Source of the DNA: Rugalucina vietnamica
Taxonomy: Eukaryota; Mollusca; Bivalvia; Lucinida; Lucinidae
Direction: 5' to 3'
Length of the DNA: 64,000 bases
Assembly (NCBI GenBank): GCA_964017185.1
Contig: OZ024878.1
Span: 16,389,851 to 16,453,850, forward strand
Below the pieces are notes generated by a model. The model was not told where the DNA came from. It searched no databases and saw nothing but the letters and a program-made list of their open reading frames with translations. The position numbers and the translations under genes were made by a program. Below are positions 9,427-21,520 of the stretch, in pieces. The number at the start of each line of letters is the position of its first letter. Position 1 is the first letter of the stretch.

Positions 9427-10742
9427 GGCCAAATACAATTATATGTGTGGTTCAGGTTACCCGACCGTCCCTAGTAAAAAGGGGGCCGACCCTATTTTTT
9501 TTTTCGCCAAAAAAAAAAAAAAGCCGATTTTCCAAAAAAGTTAGAACTTTTTTGACGCGAATCGGTTCGGCCATGCGATATTGCAAGAGTTGTCTTTCTT
9601 ACGACATCGAGCTCACCAAGGTGCTTGTATTGATTTTTTGTTGTGTGTAGCGCAGTATTTGAGCAAGCGTCCAAGTCGCACACCTGTTGATCAATATTGA
9701 GGAATGGCCACCTCCATACTAAGAGTGACAATTGAGTCCTCCGTAAAACCACCCATCATTAATATTCATTTTTATATTGACCATTCAAATCTGCACATTA
9801 GCTAACGGTCAATGACGGTTAGACAACACGTGGGTTAGACAAACAAACCCACGTGCTTTTTACAGGTAAATACAGGTGCAAAAACACAATGTTTGTCTAA
9901 AGAAATAGGGGTGGGCGTGGCTATACCTTGCTGGCGGAGGAGTCAATTAAAAAATGCTCGCTCATTCCTGGCATGAACGAGCTACGGCCGTTTTCAAATG
10001 GGATGAGTATGAGAGACCTTTGTAAATTTTACTATCCCCCCATTGACAGGCCAAAATTGCTCGGAAGCTCCCAGTCAGCTGATGCGAAAGCCGACTTCAT
10101 ACTGGTTAGGAAAAAGGAAGAGAAAGAGGTATATTATGGCCATTGTTTTGACATCATGCCGCCGTCTCCCTTCCCGAGAAAACATTGATAGGTCTATACC
10201 AACATGAGGACAGTGTGCATTCTGATTCTGATACAATATACAGCATTTCTGCAATTTTATTCAGCTGTAAACAATGAAGATTTTCAGTGGAAAGAAAAGA
10301 TATTTTTTTCTTATTTTTGCTCTTAACATAGACAGTGAAGGCAATTACAACCACCTGTTAAACCCCCACAAATATATGTTTTAGGTGAGAAATAAATAGG
10401 TACCCTAGTACACTCCAGTTTTGCAAGATAAAAGTGGGGTTTAATGGGGTATACATTTTTATGGACATGTTTTCCTGATGAGATATTTGTGTTGTAGCTT
10501 AAAATCCGTCATATTGGGACAGAGAAAACGCTTCCTTGTTAGTATTTGGGAGCTTTAAGTATCTTGCTCAAGAACACTACACTCTTATGTTCTTCATCTT
10601 TGGTTTTGGTTGAGACTTAGCCGGATGGCAATAAATTTGGCAATCATAAAAAAAAATAAAAAATAAAAAAAAAAATGACTACCTACCTACCCTATTTTTT
10701 TCCAGCATGTAACCTGAACCACACATATAATTTTATTTGGCC
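9427..10742. mobile_element. TIR element with GGCC ends and TTA target duplication (PIF/Harbinger-like)
   Basis: The left end GGCCAAATACAATTATATGT and the right end ACATATAATTTTATTTGGCC are inverted repeats that continue inward (GTGGTTCAGGTTAC). It is flanked by TTA on both sides (9424-9426 and 10743-10745). A 3-bp TWA target duplication and G-rich ends are typical of PIF/Harbinger. No transposase is recognisable, so it is non-autonomous. It contains a foldback MITE at 10203..10480 and a CTACCTACC motif near the right end that recurs in the element at 33283. Confidence 0.75.
10203..10480 (-). mobile_element. Foldback MITE (GATTGTGGGTAC family) nested in the GGCC element
   Basis: The right end ATGGACATGTTTTCCTGATG is the family terminus in reverse. 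The inner inverted pair is degenerate (ACATAGACAGTGAAGG). It sits inside the GGCC element, so it is the younger insertion. Confidence 0.65.
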
Positions 10743-11156
10743 TTATCATCAACAAAATAATTTTCAAAATAAAATTCAGTATTTTTTACCTATTTTATGA
10801 AGATTCCTCCTTAAAAAATCAATACTTCCTTTGACAGTGTTTATGGTAAGATCAAATACTACATTTACTGTTATCTTTTAAAGACATGTCAATCATCTAA
10901 CTTGGTCTCTTTGATGTTTGAATTTTTAACTGGATATGCCACTTCCCAGTAGGACTGCTTTTGTTTTCTGGCCACCTGGTTTGCCACACACTTCTGCATT
11001 TTGTAATAATGCTTCATTAACTACTAGACAGGAACATCCTCAATAGATGATAAGCTGTAGTAACAGATCAGAGTTTATGTCCAATTCAGACATTCCAAAG
11101 AGATGAAAGACATGTATACATAACACTTAACTCTCTTTTTCAACTCCCTTTACAAG

Positions 11157-12291
11157 GGGTGTGTGCAATCACCAGATCGGACCGGAAAGAAACAAGGTCG
11201 GAAGTAATTACCGAATCAGACCTAATTTTTCATTGACTTTTAGACTCATTTTAGCAATAATCATGAGTGGTTTCAATCAAATTAACATCCTAGCCCTTCT
11301 GAGCAACGTTGTGGGTGATCATAATTGCTCTCTTTCCCAATTTAAAGTTACATGTATTAATTTGGCGGCCAGCTGCTAGATTCGTGTTTGAAGATTCCAA
11401 AATACCAAATATGTACAAAACCATGCCAAACTTTGTATAGTCGGCTCCAAACTACCTGAAAATATTCATTTGACCATTTTAAACTTAAACTTTAAATTTC
11501 TTCCATCAAATGAGCCGCGACGCGAGAAAACCGGTCTTCGGGGTTTCCGACCAGGTCCGACACAAACCGGCCTGTACAAGCTCAGAAAAGAGTTAGAAGC
11601 TTGAAATTTCGGATTTAAGTAGAAGAGGAATTGTACTATCCGAGTAGCGAAAACAAAGGCGCTGATCAGCTTCGCGGTTACCGCGAAGCTGATCTGCGCC
11701 TTTGTTTTCGCATAGGCAATAATCCCGTTTTCTCATGATGCGGCTCATTTATAAACATTATTGAAACAAAATCAATTACACAGCATTCAATCTCTTCCCA
11801 TACTAAAGAGAAACTAAACAAATCAATGGTAGGTTTTACTCCAGTATGTGGAGATTTGGAGACGTGGGTTTTTGGTCATGGTACCTTTATAAATTCATTT
11901 ATACCCCAATATTAAGCACTGGATATGTTTGGTATGATGATATCAGTGGTCAAAATTAGGATTTTTCCTCACTAGCCCAAACCCCTTTATCTTTAATCAT
12001 TTGCCAAAATTTTCCAATAGCCCAAGCTATGTAGGAAATGGGTTAAACTGAGCAAAAACTACTAGCTCGACAACCCTTTGGCTAGTGTTGGACGCAAAAT
12101 CTACTAGCCCGACAACCCTTTGGCTAGTGTCAGGCAATCGGGCTAGTGCTAATTTCCATCACTGTGCTATGCCATGAAATATCTAAGTGAAAGCCTGTTA
12201 AAGCCAATAATGAAAGGCAAATGTTGGTCCCATTCGGTAATTATGTCCGATCTGGTCTGATCCTGTCCGATCTGGTGATTACACACACCGC
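11157..12291. mobile_element. hAT-like non-autonomous element with 8-bp TSD TTTACAAG
   Basis: Ends GGGTGTGTGCAATCACCAGA and TCTGGTGATTACACACACCGC are inverted repeats extending about 60 bp with gaps. Identical 8-bp flanks TTTACAAG lie at 11149-11156 and 12292-12299. The interior holds hairpin MITE copy E and two direct copies of CGACAACCCTTTGGCTAGTG near 12065-12130. No transposase is seen. Confidence 0.85.
11511..11747 (-). mobile_element. Hairpin MITE copy E
   Basis: TGAGCCGCGACGCGAGAAAA to GATGCGGCTCA, 237 bp, reverse orientation. The core palindrome is of the TTCGCGGT/ACCGCGAA type. It is nested in the TTTACAAG element. Confidence 0.9.
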
Positions 12292-12299
12292 TTTACAAG

Positions 12300-13243
12300 C
12301 CATTTACTCATTTGTTCAGTTATTTTGTCTCTATAATTCACTATTAATTCATTTTAATAAAAAAAAAAAAAAAAGATTCATCAAAATAAAAATTGTGAAA
12401 AACCATTTAAAGATATGAGATACATTCCATTAAGCAATGCATCATATCAGCTTCACAATCATATAATTTTCAACAAAATAAATGTTGCAATGTTCCAGAA
12501 AATTGTTCCCAAAGATTTTATGTGAATGAAAGTTGTGAAAATGGACACTGTGGTACATATTAAGTCAAAACAGATATAAATGCTATTATTAATGTAGACT
12601 GAATAATTTAGCATGTTCTGATTTAGAAAAAAAATGAAAGATTCAATAACAGGATTATATAAAATTGACATTAATAATAAATTTTGAATGTACATTTTCT
12701 TGGTGAGTATGGTACTTAGCCCAGTTTTCGTGGTAGTTCCAGTTTTCACGGTATACACATTTTTCATCTGAAACTGTACATTCTCAGTGTTGCTCACAAG
12801 CTGTCAAGTTTACCAGCGTGTCATCCATTTTGTGCAATAAAAATAACAAAGATTGTTTTTTGTGAGGGTCGTTCAATATCTTATTGATCTGAATCTGAAT
12901 ATGGGGGTAAAGCTTTATTCAAAATGGGTAGAAGTTTTAAAATTGTTTCTAGTATCACATCTGATAGTGAATTGTTTGTCAAGTTACTTATTTCAATTCA
13001 CAAGGTGTGATAAAATAATGACACATTAAAATCTGATAAGAATTTCTTTAAACATTGAAATTGCAAGCCACTTTTTGAACGACCCACAAATTTTGGAGCC
13101 TTACTTTTGGTGACGTCAAAGATCACAGCGTCATTCAAATTTATGGCTTCTATGTAATCAATAAGTAGAATTGCCATGAAAAGGTAAGCTGGACATAACA
13201 TGCAAAGGATTATTACATATAATTCCATATTTATTTAAGCTGT
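12300..13243. other. AT-rich stretch, nothing recognised
   Basis: A poly-A run at 12360-12374 and scattered AT-rich sequence. Short open frames here look accidental. A GTTTTCGTGGTAGTTCCAGTTTTC motif near 12725 is related to sequence near 30055. Confidence 0.6.
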
Positions 13244-13248
13244 GACCT

Positions 13249-14026
13249 CAGTGATGTAGATAATTATTTTTCACAATGCGTACTGTACGCATCAAAATAA
13301 ATGTTCAGTGCGTACCGACAATACAACTGCGTACAAGTTTTCTGAGGTTTCTTATTCAAACCTCTCATTTAGAATCAATCTTATAGATAAAGGTACACGT
13401 ATGGATAAGACCATTTAATCGAGTATGAAAATTTAAGTAAACTGGTTGATAATCCTGTAATAACATGTCATTCTATCATTTAGGCATGTTAAACTATATT
13501 TGTGTCCCCTGCCTAGATAATAAGAGACACAAATGAGGAAAACATTAGAGAATGGGATGGCTGTAGAAAATGGACACATCAAGTTTTAAATTGAAAACAA
13601 TGACCAGAAATCAATGCAAAATGCCTATTCAATAAACCAAAGTGACAGACTATCATTAAACTTCATGAATAAACCTTTGATAAACAATTTGTCTGGTCAA
13701 AGTACTGAACGGCGAGCACGCATATGGTATAACTACTGAAGATACATAATATATTGCATTATATATAATATGGAACGATCAAAAGCTGCATTTATATTGT
13801 ATCTACTTTTCGATTATTGACAAGCAGCCAGACAAAACTAGTTGAAAAATTGTCATTTTGGTGAAAATTTTAAAGGTATTTTATCTGAGTACGCATAAAA
13901 CCGAAAACTGTTAGCGTACCGCTGATTTTTACTGCGTACATGGTACGCACAGGTCTGATTTTTTTATGCGTACAGAGCGAAAAATCGTGCGTACATACGC
14001 AGTACGCACCGTTATCTATTTCGCTG
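13249..14026. mobile_element. TIR element with GCGTAC subterminal repeats and 5-bp TSD GACCT
   Basis: Ends CAGTGATGTAGATAA and TTATCTATTTCGCTG are imperfect inverted repeats, with GACCT on both sides (13244-13248 and 14027-14031). GCGTAC is repeated several times at each end in both orientations (TGCGTACTGTACGCATC near 13284; at least five near 13890-14010), as in transposase-binding subterminal repeats. No transposase is recognisable. Confidence 0.75.
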
Positions 14027-14377
14027 GACCTGTTTCTATATCCAGGATTTGCCTATGAATTATTGGTATACTGGCTTCCTCCTGTATCGCGGCCCTTGTT
14101 TGTAAACAGGAAGAAGCAAACAAATATTATTAGTAATTGAAATTTATTCTACCTCAACAACTTCCAAAATCCTTCAACTACAATCCTGTTATGATGACAA
14201 TTACAAGACATTTGTCAATATTTTGTGACTACCGCATTTGTGTGGCCATGTTGTTATATCCCTATGTTGCAAAAGTGACTTCTGTATCGCGGGGTTCACC
14301 TAAAATGCGATTGCAAAAGTTTCCATGTAAGGTATAATATCGGCAATTACACCTGTATAACACGTAACTCCTCTAGT

Positions 14378-14731
14378 GTGATTGACTATCTGTTAGCTGA
14401 TCTCGACTTCTTTCGTCATATCTCAGATTTTGAAATACATGAAAGAATTGAGTCTATACATATGCCAGTTCTTGTACAAATTAGCTGTACAGCCATCACA
14501 TCGGATGTTGTAGATGATCCTAATACAAATAATCAAAATAATGCCAGATACTACAAATACATATTTAATGAGGAAAAACAACAAGAATATATGTATACAT
14601 TATCAGATGAGTTAGAAAAATTGCTTGAAGAGTTTTTGAATCTAACTGAAAACGATCATATTTCCGAAGCATTGAATAAACTAACTACATGCCTATCAAT
14701 TGCATCAGAGGGTATGAAAAAGTCGATTTGA
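14378..14731 (+). pseudogene. LINE fragment: end of endonuclease and linker
   Basis: 117 codons beginning IDYLLADLDFF, with the endonuclease terminal motif present as SIHMPVLVQIS. The linker is lysine- and glutamate-rich. It closes at a stop after a frame change; the PWFDEECACLRS stretch that follows at about 14763 is in another frame. Confidence 0.8.
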
Positions 14732-14909
14732 ACAGTACAAAAGAATGTTAAAACTTTAACCCTGCCATGGTTTGACGAGGAATGCGCTTGCCTAAGAAGT
14801 AAAACCTTAAATGCCTTACGCTCCTTTCGAGAGGCACGTTCAGTTGATGCACTTGAAAATTACATTGATACAAAACAAATATATAGGAATTTGATAAATA
14901 TTAAGAAAA

Positions 14910-15557
14910 ATGCCTATAAAACAAACCATTGAGCTTGAAAGAGCATGTGAAGACAAAAATCCGAAGAAATTTTGGCAATTTCTGAAGGGAGATAAATTTT
15001 CCAATTCTGTTAAAATTTCTGCAAATGAATGGTTTTATTATTTTTCCAATCTTTTTAATTCAAACCTTGATACTGAAACTGAACATACCTTCGAAGAGGA
15101 CGATACGATTATAATTGACGAGATGCTAGATGAACCAATCAATGCTTCGGAAATACGAAAATCAATTGTTAATTTAAAGAATAACAAATCCCCAGGTATA
15201 GACGGCATTCCAGCTGAGTTTTACAAGGTTGCATGTGACAAATTTATACCTTTCTTTGAGATTCTATTCAATAAATTGTATAATAGTGCATATTTTCCAG
15301 ATGATTGGGCAATTTCGATCATAACTCCTATTCACAAGAAAGGCAATAAAAACATACCTGATAACTATAGAGGCATTAGTCTACAAACATTAGTCTACAT
15401 TAGTCTACAAGTTATTAGTAAGATATATACGGCTATCTTAACTAATCGATTATCAAACTGGAGCAATGTTAATAATGTAATTGGAGAAGAACAAGGAGGG
15501 TTCCGCAGTTCTTATTCCACTATTGATAACTTGTTTTGTCTTCAAACCAGTCTCTAA
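14910..15557 (+). pseudogene. LINE reverse transcriptase, fingers part
   Basis: 215 codons with RT landmarks: NNKSPGIDGIPAEFYK, ITPIHKKGNK, NYRGISL and GEEQGGFR. A small internal duplication of ATTAGTCTACA units (15376-15411) adds a few residues after NYRGISLQT. The frame then shifts near 15550. Confidence 0.9.
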
Positions 15558-16120
15558 AGTCTAAATACCTACGCAAACAGGGTGGTCGATGTTATGCTGT
15601 TTTTGTAGATTTCGAAAAGGCATTTGACTGTGTGGATAGAAATGCACTTTGGAAAAAATTACAATCATTGCATGTAAGTTCTAAAATGAATAAAATGCTT
15701 AGGTCAATTTACTCTTCTGTGAAAGCATGTGTAAAAACTCAAACTGGATTAACGACTGTTTTCAACTGCCCTGCTGGTGTACGTCAAGGATGTTGTATTT
15801 CACCTATACTTTTTTCCTTTTTCCTAAATGACTTAAAAGATTATGTATCCACTGATAGTTACGGTATTAGTCTTGATGTTTGTAAAATTTTTCTTTTACT
15901 TTTTGCTGATGATTTAGTAATGTTCGCAGAAACCAAAATCGAGCTACAAAGATTGTTAAATAAGCTGTTTGAGTACTGCAGTCGATGGAACTTGAAAGTC
16001 AATATAGACAAAACGAAAATAATTGTCTTCCGTAATGGGGGCTATCTTCGGCATTATGAAAAATGGTTCTATGGAAATATTAGGCTAAAAGTTGTAACAT
16101 ATTATAAATACAACTGGTAA
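15536..16120 (+). pseudogene. LINE reverse transcriptase, palm part
   Basis: 194 codons carrying the catalytic motifs: FVDFEKAFDCVD (motif A), GVRQGCCISPILFSFF (motif B) and LLFADDLVMFAE (motif C). All three catalytic Asp are kept. The last residues before the stop derive from the insert that begins at 16111. Confidence 0.9.
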
Positions 16121-16689
16121 AGAAATCTAATGACTTTTTTCAATTCTCCCTTCTCCACCTTTCATCTTGTTCCTAACAGTAAAATCTGTTTTCAAAGGAT
16201 GTGTAAACCCTTTGTAGTATAAAATGACCTAAGTAACCCCAGGAAGATAGCAGTATACTTTTAGCAGTACAGAGCTGTGTCAGGTAAAAAGACAAAATAG
16301 CCAATAACCATTTTTGAATTGACAGTTTATTTCATTTAATACGATGCAATGCTCCATAATAAATCTAGATGATAATCTGTCTTCTTTGAAATGAATGACT
16401 CTAAAGCTTATGGTAATGATGTGAATAAAAATAAAACATCAAAAAATTCATTATGGCATATTCTTCCTTTTCTCTGGACATGGCCATTTAGTGTACAAAA
16501 ATAGAAAAGAAAACATCTTTTGATGTAAAGTTTTGACCTCCTGATTTCAAGGACATTTAGTGATCAAAAGAAAAATGTCACAGCTGTTTCTTTTGAAATT
16601 CTAGCGGCTTGTCAAACTTTGACAATGTGACCGTTATCTAATTGAGAATGTCCACAGCAGGAAAAATCATTAGATTATGGAATCAGTTG
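16111..16689. mobile_element. 579-bp TIR element inserted at TA inside the LINE
   Basis: Ends CAACTGGTAAAG...ATCTAATGAC and GTCATTAGAT-like...CAGTTG are ~25-bp imperfect inverted repeats. TA flanks both sides (16109-16110 and 16690-16691). Removing insert and one TA gives AAATATCTTGGA, restoring the LINE reading K-Y-L-G, so the borders are exact. A TA target fits Tc1/mariner-like elements; no transposase is present. Confidence 0.88.
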
Positions 16690-17697
16690 TATCTTGGACT
16701 GGTTATTTCTTCAAGACTGTCGTGGTATATGTGTCAAAAAACACTCGCAGAGCAAGCTTCTAAGGCACTTTTCGCCATTAAAGCAAACCTAAGTAAATTT
16801 GAAACATTTTCGGCAAATGTTTTATTAAAGATTTTTGACACAAAAATCCTACCAATTTTGACATATGGTGCCGAAATTTGGATTTCGCATAAAGGTAACG
16901 ATATAGAAAATGTTCAACATAGCTTTTGTAAATATATTTTGTGTATATCAAAACAATCACTGAATATTTTTGCTTTGGGTGAACTTGGTAGATATAGTAT
17001 TACAAATAACAGAATTATAAAAACTATCAAGTATTGGCTCAGAATTCTTAACATGAATGAAAACAGATATCCAAAAATTTGTTATAAATTACAGTGCAAA
17101 TGGTTAAATCATAATAAAAGAACAGATTGTTGGGCACGAGACGTTAAAGAGTTACTAGAAAGTCTGGGGTTTGGTTATGCATGGTATAACCAAAGTGTAG
17201 CGAACGAGTGCTATTTTATTTCGCAAATTTTACAAAGGCTGAAAGATATTGATATACTCTGTTGGAGAAATGATATTGAAGAAATGAACAAACTTAGAAC
17301 ATACAGATTATTTAAAGAGAACCTAATTTGTGAAAATTATCTTAACGAAATAAATATAATTTCATATAGGAAAGCTTTAACAAAACTTAGAGGGGGGTTG
17401 TTAGATTTACGGGCTAATACTGGTAGATATGAAAATATTAACTACAACGATAGAATATGTAAAATGTGTAATGATTCAATAGAAGATGAGTACCATTTTC
17501 TTTTGGAATGCAATATTTATGACGATATTCAAAGTAATTTCATTCCTGCTTTTTATTATACTCATCCTTCACATAATAAGTTTAAATTATTAATGAATAA
17601 GAAAAATATAACTACATTACTTAATATAGCGAGATATGTTATTGTTGCAATGAAACACAGGGAGGCTTTTATAAAGACTGCCAATCAAATTATATGA
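16690..17697 (+). pseudogene. LINE C-terminal part (thumb and zinc knuckle)
   Basis: It resumes the reading frame after the insert with LGLVISSRLSW, then runs through KILPILTYGAEIW, typical of LINE RT C-terminal regions, to CKMCNDSIEDEYHFLLEC. About 335 codons without a stop. The first ~16 codons of the open frame that starts at 16642 belong to the insert. Confidence 0.88.
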
Positions 17698-17740
17698 GCA
17701 GTTCTGTTTTCAAATAGACATTTAACTATATATAGTTTAG

Positions 17741-18060
17741 GCCAAAAAAAAAAATAAAAATGTTTCTCAGGCACCGCCGCATCTGTCTGAAACCCCCCGC
17801 ATTACCCCTTTTTATCGTCTCAAAAAAAAAAAATAAATAAAATAGCGCATCTGTTTCAAATCTTCGTTTTTGTCTTTGGCGATCAAGGAGATAAAGCCAA
17901 GCGCTTGCAAAGAGGCATGGAAAGCGTCTTCATGATTTTGGGTTAATACAAAACATTTTTTTTTTTTGGACGGAAACATTTTTACTTTCGGATCCAAGAC
18001 GTTTCTTCCCAAGGTTGTTTCGGTCCAGTTTGTTTGAAGAAAAAAAAAAAACTAGTATGG
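17741..18060. repeat. GGCC-ended repeat end with A-runs
   Basis: GGCC followed by a long A-run and TTTCTCAGGCACCGCC after TTA. The inverse (GTGCCTGAGAAAC ... TTTTTGGCC|TTA) occurs at about 29537-29572. These look like ends of a second GGCC/TTA family, but I cannot pair two ends of one copy here. Confidence 0.4.
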
Positions 18061-18195
18061 TGGAATGGGTGTACCCTTAGAGGGTAGGGTAGGGAGGAAT
18101 CCTTGTACAGGAGGATGGTTCACTAATAGGGTGGGTGTATCCTAGGAGCTAAGGTAGTGTGGAACCCTGGTAAGTTAGGGTAGTACAAGGCGCCG
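18050..18195. repeat. Dispersed repeat rich in ACTAGTAGGGTGG / GGGTAGGGTA
   Basis: ACTAGTATGGTGGAATGGGT...AGAGGGTAGGGTAGGG resembles 23135..23285 on the far side of the hAT element. The two may be parts of one older repeated region. Confidence 0.5.
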
Positions 18196-18687
18196 TTTTA
18201 CCCTAATATATTCCTGTATTGTATTGCAGTTAAGGCGTTATTGTACATTGAGAACAATAAATGTTAATTATCTATTGCATATTTAAAACTGACAGAACAG
18301 GTTTTCTAATAGAAAGCATAATGTGTTTACGAACCGTGTCGGCTGCGTGTATATTCACGAGTGATAATTGCCATTTCAGTAATTTTTAGACGGACACAAT
18401 CCACCGCTCGCGAAGCGTGGATGACAGTCTAGTGGTGAAACGATTCATCGCGATGCATCGAAAACCGAGTACTCTGCTGTTGATTCGATTAACGATTCAG
18501 GCACGAAGCGGTTCGGTTCGGTTCGGCAATCGGCAAAGTGATGTCTTTTAACCAGCTTGGGAGCGATGTATTTTACATCTGACCTTCATAAAATCATACC
18601 AATGAAACGCGCGATTTGATTGGTCCATTTCTTCTTACCGGCCAATCAACATCCCCGTATCGTTTTCTGTTCGTTTACCTGGCTAAG

Positions 18688-21520
18688 ATGGAGGCGCATG
18701 ACAATGTAAAACTTCGCGATCCGCCTTCGCATTTGCGATCAAATGTGTGGAAGCACTTTGGATTTCGGGGTGAATCTAAAGACACGGCGACATGCCGTAC
18801 TTGTTTCACAGACATTTACTGTAAGACCGGTAACACTAGCAATATGAGCAACCACTTGAAACGGCGACATGGTGTTGATGTGTCTAAGACAGATGACCCC
18901 AAAAGTCTGAAGCCAACAAAATCGGCCCCATCTATACCAGCCACATCAACTGGACAGCTTAAGATAACTGATGTAGTCACCAAGATGTCCTTGAATGCAA
19001 CTAGATCCCAGAATATCTCTAAAGCTATTGGTGGCTACTTGGCGCGTGACATGAGGCCTCTGTCTACCATAGAGAGAGAGGGTTTCAAGCATATGGTCAA
19101 AGTGCTTGAGCCAAGGTACCCTCTTCCGAGCAGGACACATTTTACAGATACTGTTATTCCGCAGATACACAAAACAGTGACTGACAGAGTGAAAAGATCT
19201 CTTCGAGAGGCTGAAACCATTGCCTTAACTACAGACTCATGGACATCACGATCTACAGAGAACTACATAGCCGTTACTTCTCATTTTGTAAACAGCCAAT
19301 GGAAAGTTGAGAATTTTGTCCTTGAAACTAAAAAGTTCAATGAATCCCATACCTCAGAGAACCTGGCACATGAATTGAAAGAGACTGTCATTCGCTGGGA
19401 CCTAGTACGTAATGGCAAGAACCCTGCCATATCTACTGACAATGCTAGTAATATTGTTCGCGCAGTGCATGAGTCAGGTCTGAGCCCACACATTCCCTGT
19501 TTCGCTCATACTCTCAACCTAGCAACACAGCGTGGATTAAAGGTATCCCAAGTAGACCGACTTTTGGGCAGAGTAAGGCGTGTGATTGCCTTTTTTCACA
19601 AGAGTACATCTGCTACAAGTAGCCTTTCACTGATGCAAACAAAGCTTGATCTCCCTGACCATAAACTGATAATTGATGTCTCGACGAGATGGAATTCTAG
19701 TTTTGACATGCTAGAGCGCTATTTGGAACAGCAGGCCGCTGTCTATGCAGCTCTCATTGAGGTGAAAAAGAATGTAAAAGACTTGGTCACATTGTCTGAT
19801 GATGATATTCATAATATAGAGGAATTAATCAAAATTCTCAAGCCTCTCAAGACAGTCACAACAATGATGTGTAGTCAAAAGCATCCAACAGTTTCCCTAA
19901 TCCACCCATTGAAGGAAATGCTGCTGAGGCAGCTACAGCCGTTACCTACTGACAACACTCTGGTGACAGATGTTAAGACAGTCATATCATCTGATCTCAG
20001 ACCAAGGTATACATGAACAAATGTAAATAAAAGATCATTGCTACTCTAGCCAAATTGATGGCTCTTTCCCAAACCTCAGTGCCTTACATAAACATTCCTC
20101 TGCAATACACTGAAATTTTTTTCATCTGTAAAAAATGAAACTTTCCAGTTGAAAAATTTTGGTATACTAGAAGTGCCTCTGATGCAGATCTAATGAGTAC
20201 CTCAATTAATGTTAAAATGCAAATGTAAGAAAAAAGATACATGTATACAATTAAAAAATAGGTGAAAGGTGAACAAAATAAAACAACAACAACAATGCAA
20301 AACATACATCACTTTATTATTATTTATTTATTATTATAATTATACAATAGAACACATCAATACAAAATTCATTACATGGGCATTTTACAAACATATGCAC
20401 TTCAATTGGAATATAACGTGTATTAAATTTTATTTCAGATACACAGACCCAACCACGTTGGCATTTCTCCTACAGGCTTCAGCACTCGACCCTAGATTCA
20501 AAAGCCTCCCATACCTAGAGGACAGCAAAAGACTTGATGTATTCAACAAGCTTGCTTTGCAAGCCATAGATGTGCCTAACTCCCAGCAGATACATGTATG
20601 TGCCTTTATATCGAAAAAGCTTGATCCTGGTATTCAAATATATAATGAAATCTGTAGTTCATGAAAAAAATAAATGAAGAATGTTAAAGTTGAATTCTTT
20701 TATTACAGTTGAATAAATTAGAATAATGAGATTGCAAGCCCCTTGTAGATCCCCAGAGGGCAACTTTGCATTCAAAGAAACACACTTATGCAATATATTT
20801 TTTAATTGAAGGATTTTGAGATGTGGGTACTTGAATCTACATTTTAGGGCAAAAATTACAAATCCCCTGAACACTATAAGCTAAACACTATACACTTTAT
20901 AAAAATAAATAGGGTACATTGGCCTAGGGTACACATTACAAATTTACAATGGTATGTTATACTGATGATTTCAGGCTGTGACTGTGAAGAAAGAACCCGA
21001 AGATGGAAGACCTACACTGGCTGACACCCCTGAACTCCCAGCCTTGCCCACTCTTGACCCTCAACGTCCTGAAGTGCCTGCCCCTGAAGCAAATGAGGGA
21101 GAGCCTCCATTGAAGATCAAGAAGGAACCAGAGTCTGAGAGCCCGTGTGCACTGTCTGAGTTATTCGGAGATGTATTTGTGGTTAAAGTTGAAGCAGCGC
21201 AGAGTCTGTCTGATAAAATTCAATCTGAAATTAAGGGTTATAAGAGCGAAGCAACCATGCCATTGAATTTTGATTCCGATCCTAAAAAGAAAGGGAAAGG
21301 ACCATTAGAATGGTGGAAGGAAATGGCTATTAAATATCCCATTTTGTCAACATTGGCTAAGCAGTTCCTTGGTGTCCCAGCAACAAGTGTTGCAAGTGAG
21401 AGAGTGTTCTCCACAGCTGGAGATATAGTAACAGCACAAAGGGCATGTCTGTCCGGAGATAATGTTGACAAGTTAATCTTTCTCACAAAGAACATGCAAA
21501 TCCCTGAGGATCTGGTCTAG
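18688..21520 (+). CDS. hAT transposase (ZBED1-like), three exons, 673 aa
   Basis: Exons 18688..20006, 20439..20595 and 20975..21520 join in frame with GT-AG borders (AG|GTATAC, TTTCAG|ATACAC, CAT|GTATGT, TTTCAG|GCTGTG). The ATG at 18688 (AAGATGG) has a strong context; another in frame lies at 18616. The product has a BED finger (C36, C39, H56, H61), the hAT catalytic landmarks (D183 in LTTDSWTS, D251 in STDNASN, then CFAHTLNLAT), the conserved SALDPRFKSLPYL segment and a C-terminal hATC dimerisation domain (FLGVPATSVASERVFSTAG). It would bind and cut its own TIRs in the nucleus. Exon 3 begins with an acidic linker carrying VKKE, IKKE and VKVE, which fit the SUMOylation consensus. No stop or frameshift is seen, so activity is possible. 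It is inside TIRs with a TSD, so it is a transposon gene, not a domesticated ZBED gene. Confidence 0.88.

Larger units (their letters stand above)
14341..17757 (+). mobile_element. 5'-truncated APE-type LINE (non-LTR retrotransposon), split by an insert
   Basis: The copy starts inside the end of the AP endonuclease domain (SSVIDYLLADLDFF, then SIHMPV where SDHMPV is expected), continues through a PWFDEEC region and a reverse transcriptase, and ends with a C-terminal zinc knuckle (ICKMC...DEYHFLLEC). The stop is at 17695-17697 and a short A-rich tail follows at 17743-17757. The frame shifts at least twice (near 14730 and 15550) and the D of SDH is lost, so it is dead. A 579-bp element splits it at 16111..16689. 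An APE plus RT plus C-terminal CCHC layout fits CR1/RTE/Jockey-like groups; I cannot fix the clade. Confidence 0.9.

Noticed and set aside
9928-10188. 86-aa frame as a gene
   Set aside because: It lies within a non-autonomous TIR element with no domain, splice partner or family resemblance that I can see.
10050-10190. Alternative first exon for the C2H2 gene (MAIIYLFLFLFPNQ on the minus strand)
   Set aside because: A leader-like reading exists, but it has only a weak donor, lies inside a GGCC TIR element, and exon 1 at 8414 already supplies a leader in frame.
12459-13228. Minus-strand hydrophobic frames as membrane proteins
   Set aside because: AT-rich sequence yields Ile/Leu/Phe-rich chance frames; no splice sites or start context support them.
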